NCBI RefSeq assembly: GCF_030272615.1 | Contig: NC_081406.1 | Location: 170,571,361 to 170,635,360 of the forward strand | From: Cryptomeria japonica | Taxonomy: Eukaryota > Streptophyta > Pinopsida > Cupressales > Cupressaceae | DNA: 64,000 nucleotides | Reading direction: 5' to 3' | In this document: positions 60,139 through 64,000 of the stretch, piece by piece | Numbering within the stretch: position 1 is the stretch's first letter | How the letters are laid out: every line of letters begins with the position of its first letter | Notes under the pieces: generated by a model | Told to the model about the DNA's origin: nothing | What the model saw: the letters and a program-made list of their open reading frames with translations, nothing else | The model's database searches: none | Made by a program: the position numbers and the translations under genes

Positions 60139-62682
60139 CATGGATTTTTGTTAGATCTGTGTTTTTTTGTAGATTTTTTTAACCCTATATTGCTATTTTG
60201 TAAAACAATTTGGAGAATAACCTTGTGCAGCTAGGGTTTTGGACACAAAATCAAGATCTTGGAGAGATTTGATCATATCTCACAAACAGATAGGAAATTT
60301 TTCACCAAATTTTTTTTCATGGTTGAAGAAAGTATCAGGAGCTCTCAATCCAAAATTCAGAATTTTTCGAGCATATTTTCATTTTCTATGAATTTTTTAT
60401 GATTTTTCATAAAAAATTAATTTTGAGAGCAAATGAGAGAATTTTTTAGATTTTCTTACATTTTTGAAAATCAATCAGAATTATACATAGGATCTGTTCT
60501 TTGTGATTTTAATTTTGATACAAAATATTTCCCTAAAAATTGGATCTTTAAAAATTAGGGTTTTTCTTTATTTTGCTCCGATATCACAAACGGATTTGAA
60601 TTTCAGCATCAAATATTTTTTACAAGTAAAGAAAAGTATCAGAAGGATTCAGTAAAAATTTCAAATTTTTTGGATCACTTATTCAATTTATATGATTTTT
60701 TTATGATTTTTCATAAAAAATTAATTTTGAGAGAAACTTAGCAAATTTTGTGGATTTTCTTACATTTTTGAAAATATCTCAGAATTATACATAGGATCTA
60801 TTCTTTGTGATTTTAAATTTGATGCAAAATAATTCCTCAAAAATTAGATCTTTGAAAATTAGGGTTTTGCATTATTTTACTCATATCTCACAAACGGCTT
60901 GGATTTGTTATAGAAATTTTTTTATGCAAGTTTGGAAGACCATCAGAACTCTCAAGTAAAAAGTTTAGATTTTTTGGATCGATTTTGCATTTTATATGAA
61001 TTTTTTATGATTTTTCATAAAAAATTAATTTTTGGAGCAAATTAGCAAATTTTTTGGATTTTCTTACATTTCTGAAAATATCTTGAAATTTTACAATTGG
61101 TCTTTTTTTATGATGAATCAAATCTTTGAATTGGTCAACAAAACGCATTGTTGAAGGCCCCTATTTCACAAAGTCTTTTGGATCTAAAATTTACCTAACT
61201 TGTGTACTTGCAGGAAGGGGTGATCATTTGAAACAATCCAAACTACTAATAAATATTTGTTGCAGGTCCTTGGCAAGGATTTTTGGATTTTTATTGTGTG
61301 CCTTATTTTCATAGACTAGCAAACACTTCAATTGGTGCACTAAAATTGAATCATTGTCTTTTGTGTCTTGAGAAATAGGCTCTTTTTGTTTAATCTTTAG
61401 AGGGTTTGTCTTCCGTGTGGTCATTAGGACTACTAGTGAGAAGAGAATGACCCAAGTGGTAGCAAAAGAAAATCCATCTTCTTCCAAACCACTATAAATA
61501 ACTGTATTCATGGTGAAAACTATGAATAACGTGTGTTGATTAGTTCATACCGACAATATGTCTCCCCATAAACTCGTTTGATCAGATTTATTTGATTAGT
61601 TGTAGGGCATAACCCCTATCAGCTTGGAGCCTTCTGTATTTATAGAGCTGAAAGTGTCGCATGTATGGCCACATGAGCGGATGCCCTTACTAGCACCTTT
61701 TTGTTTTAGAAGCCCAAATCCTTCTAGTTGTTGGGACAGGAGGTCGGACCTTTGGTAGCGGCCCACACACATACGATTCTTAGTAGAGATACAAAGTTCA
61801 CCAAGGGGAGTTTTCATGGGGACTGATTCTTGGCTAACCCGAGAAGTGAGTGCTGAGGGTGGAGCCAGTGAGGTCAAGCATCTAAGTATCTGCTCTGAAT
61901 AGCATAGCCTCAAGGGTAAAACCTCATGTGGGATCAACAACTATTGTCTTGGTCAGCCATAAGAATTGTGCTTGACTTATTTTAAACATTCAAACATTCA
62001 AGACCAAACAACAAAACATTGTGTCTTTTGTATCTTCAAGTGTATGCAAAACAATTTTACATCAAACAACACACTTTTCTTGGAGTCATTGTTAGTCTAA
62101 ACACTTGCAAACATTGAGTCCTCATCAACATTGTGTCCTCTTGTCACAAAAAACAGTCAAACATTCAGATTTGGTCACAACCAACAACTTCACAAATTAG
62201 AAAAATTTTACAGTCCGGCAAATAAGAGCAATTAGTTTCGGAATTCTTGAGCTTCCTAGGTTGTTTCTCCAGGTTTTCATCTAGCATTCAACTTGTCTTT
62301 GGATCTCACAAAATCCATCATTGCTTTACACCTTCCATTACATTCACATTTGTCTAAACTTGAGTCAAAAGGTCACTTGCTTGTCCTCACTATACTTTGT
62401 CAACACACTACATACAACAACATTTTGCTAAGTGGTCCCTCATCAAGGTCTATCACCTTTGGGTCTCATTTGGTCTTTCTTAGAGTCAAGGTCAACTTAC
62501 TTCATCAAGAGAAACTATCCTCTCTTTGGAAGTCACACCTACTCTACTACATACATACTTGGTCTTACACTTTGGACATTGCAAGTACACCTCAGATTCA
62601 TTTACATTCCATCCAACTCTTGGTCTTCCATACCTTTTCCATTTTTCATCTAGTCTCACACATCTCGGTCAATACCTAGTTC
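60139..62682 (+). mobile_element. Untranslated leader of gypsy unit B
   Basis: About 2.5 kb between primer site and gag. The first kilobase holds three tandem repeats with hairpins. A GC-richer segment (61600-61960) and a C/A/T-rich segment before gag follow. No credible gene. A long leader is usual in Tat-like elements. Confidence 0.7.
60234..61115 (+). repeat. Three tandem leader repeats of about 305 bp
   Basis: Units start near AGGGTTTT at 60234, 60558 and 60860. Each runs through CACAAACGG, a hairpin ATTTTTTATGA-TTTT-TCATAAAAAAT (60392-60417, about 60694-60721, 61000-61025), and GATTTTCTTACATTT. The hairpin stems are the best preserved part. Confidence 0.85.
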
Positions 62683-64000
62683 ATGGTTGAAACCCGTCTT
62701 CAAAAATCTAGGAGAGAAACTAAAGAGGCTCAAGAGTCCGGAAACATGAGTTCTTATGAGTATGACAATGATATCTTTTTCAATTCTGATCATACTACAT
62801 TACCTGACATGGATGCCTATAGAAACATTCCAAATGTTGAAAACATGGACACTACAAACAACAATGATACACACAATGACAATATGGACAACATTTCAAT
62901 ACATTCAACAGAAGTGGAAGACTCCATTATGGATCCCCGTTTCAATTGATTGGTTGAGGAAATAATGAGGAGAGATAGACAATATTTCTTACAAATGATG
63001 GCACAAAGTGGAGCCAAGATACCTCATGATTTTGACATGTCTCAAATAATGGAAAATCGACCTTTGCAACAAACTCACTCCAACATGGATCAATGGAGGC
63101 CTAATAGTGGAGGCAATAGAAGACCACATCTTGTGCCTGAATCACCATCATCTTTGTTTCAAAAACTAGAGGTCCCACATACACATGGTCAAGCATATGA
63201 TACTCACCTTCGCAAACCATTATGGAAGTCTTATGCAGAGAAATATGCTCAATCACATATCAATGCTAAGGATCAACCACCAAAGAAATTGGATATTCAA
63301 AGGCATGCTCAAAATTTGGACACAAGGAAACCCTGTGTCAAATTTGGGGGGAACACATTAGAACATGACATGCCTGTAGAGTATGGTATACATGGACAAA
63401 ATAGATATTTCGTTCCTCAACATGAATCTATACCGAGTGGTCCATATATGGAGCATCACTATAGACCTCCTCCATATGAACATGTGCATGATCAATATCA
63501 TCCATATATGCAACATGCTTCTCCTCCAATTGGTGCCTCAAGCATGGGGTATGGTCCAAGAAGTCTATCTCCACCTAAGAGCAATTTGGAGCAACAAATC
63601 AGGGACTTACAAAAGAAAATGGAGGATATAAATACACCAAAGCCAATATACACAATGAGAGACATATGTCCTTATCCATTTGACAAGAGCATTCCAATGC
63701 CTCCTTTTCCTACACACTTTGTGATGCCTAAGTTTGATAAGTATAGAGGAAAAGGGGATCCTAAGGCACACATAAGATAGTTTTTCACAGCTTGCATTGA
63801 GGTAGCAGCAGAAGAGACATATTTGATGAGATTATTCCCACAATGCCTTAGTGATCAAGCTATGGAATGGTTCTCCCAACTCCCACCTGGTATTAAGTCA
63901 TGGGGTGACTTAGCAGAGGCATTTATCCAACATTTCTCCTACAACATAGAGATAGACATATCATTCACTACTTTGTGCAACACCAAGCAAAAAGATGGAA
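62683..64000 (+). pseudogene. Gag of gypsy unit B, two stops, runs off window
   Basis: ATG 62683 opens MVETRLQKSRRETKEAQESG and reads to a TGA at 62947. It then continues in the same frame from 62950 (LVEEIMRRDRQYFLQMMAQ) to a TAG at 63778, and again in frame to the window end. Blocks shared with unit A: AQSGAKIPHDFD, YPFDKSIPMPPFPTHF, KYRGKGDP and LCNTKQKDG. The capsid-like part with AMEWFSQLPPGIKSW lies after the second stop. With only two nonsense changes it is far better preserved than gag of unit A. Confidence 0.85.

Noticed and set aside
62293-62679. 128-codon frame just before gag of unit B
   Set aside because: His/Leu/Ser-rich composition follows the C/T/A-rich leader. It overlaps another frame and has no counterpart in unit A.

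Overview
The window is almost entirely transposable elements from a large, repeat-rich plant genome, most likely a gymnosperm (conifer). That guess is inference: it rests on nested LTR retrotransposons with very long LTRs, primer sites of the plant initiator-Met type, and A/T-rich LTRs built on TTAATTAAATAAAT. I see no ordinary host gene, rRNA, tRNA or CRISPR array. Apparent long reading frames over GA/CT tracts are artefacts.

Left block, 1-16.5 kb and beyond. Positions 1-14265 are a head-to-tail array of one LTR retroelement with a 4285-bp LTR and a 3704-bp internal region without genes (unit 7989 bp). This matches the LARD (large retrotransposon derivative) plan. The repeated parts differ at only a handful of positions. 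The array sits inside the reverse transcriptase of an older, decayed minus-strand Ty3/gypsy element (RT, protease, gag, primer site, LTR from 16480). A purine-rich tract (18.9-20.2 kb) and AT-rich DNA with two strong hairpins and a 76-bp minisatellite follow.

Middle block, 25.2-38.3 kb. A second gene-less LTR element is also a concatemer: partial internal, LTR, internal, LTR, internal, LTR, internal, partial LTR. Its copies have diverged much more. The last LTR is interrupted at 38288 by the next layer.

Right block, 38.3-64 kb. Two gypsy units of the dual-RNase-H (Tat-like) type lie in tandem. The first runs LTR 'A' (38288), leader, gag, protease with G-patch, RT, RNase H, second RNase H, integrase. 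It ends on a quite different LTR 'B' (59312-60117), which starts a second unit whose gag runs off the window. The coding parts are broken by stops and frameshifts, and many stops look like C-to-T changes.

Most interesting feature: the gag of the first unit is split by a 9.3-kb DNA transposon (42608-51919). It has a TGTGCAC direct repeat at each side, imperfect terminal inverted repeats, about 16 subterminal copies of a 14-bp palindromic motif (consensus AGCGCGTACGCGCT), a decayed DDE-like transposase on the minus strand, and a convergent ten-exon companion gene on the plus strand. I cannot assign it to a named superfamily.

Order of events implied by nesting: the minus-strand gypsy element, then the LARD array inside it; separately, the middle array, then the gypsy tandem, then the DNA transposon.
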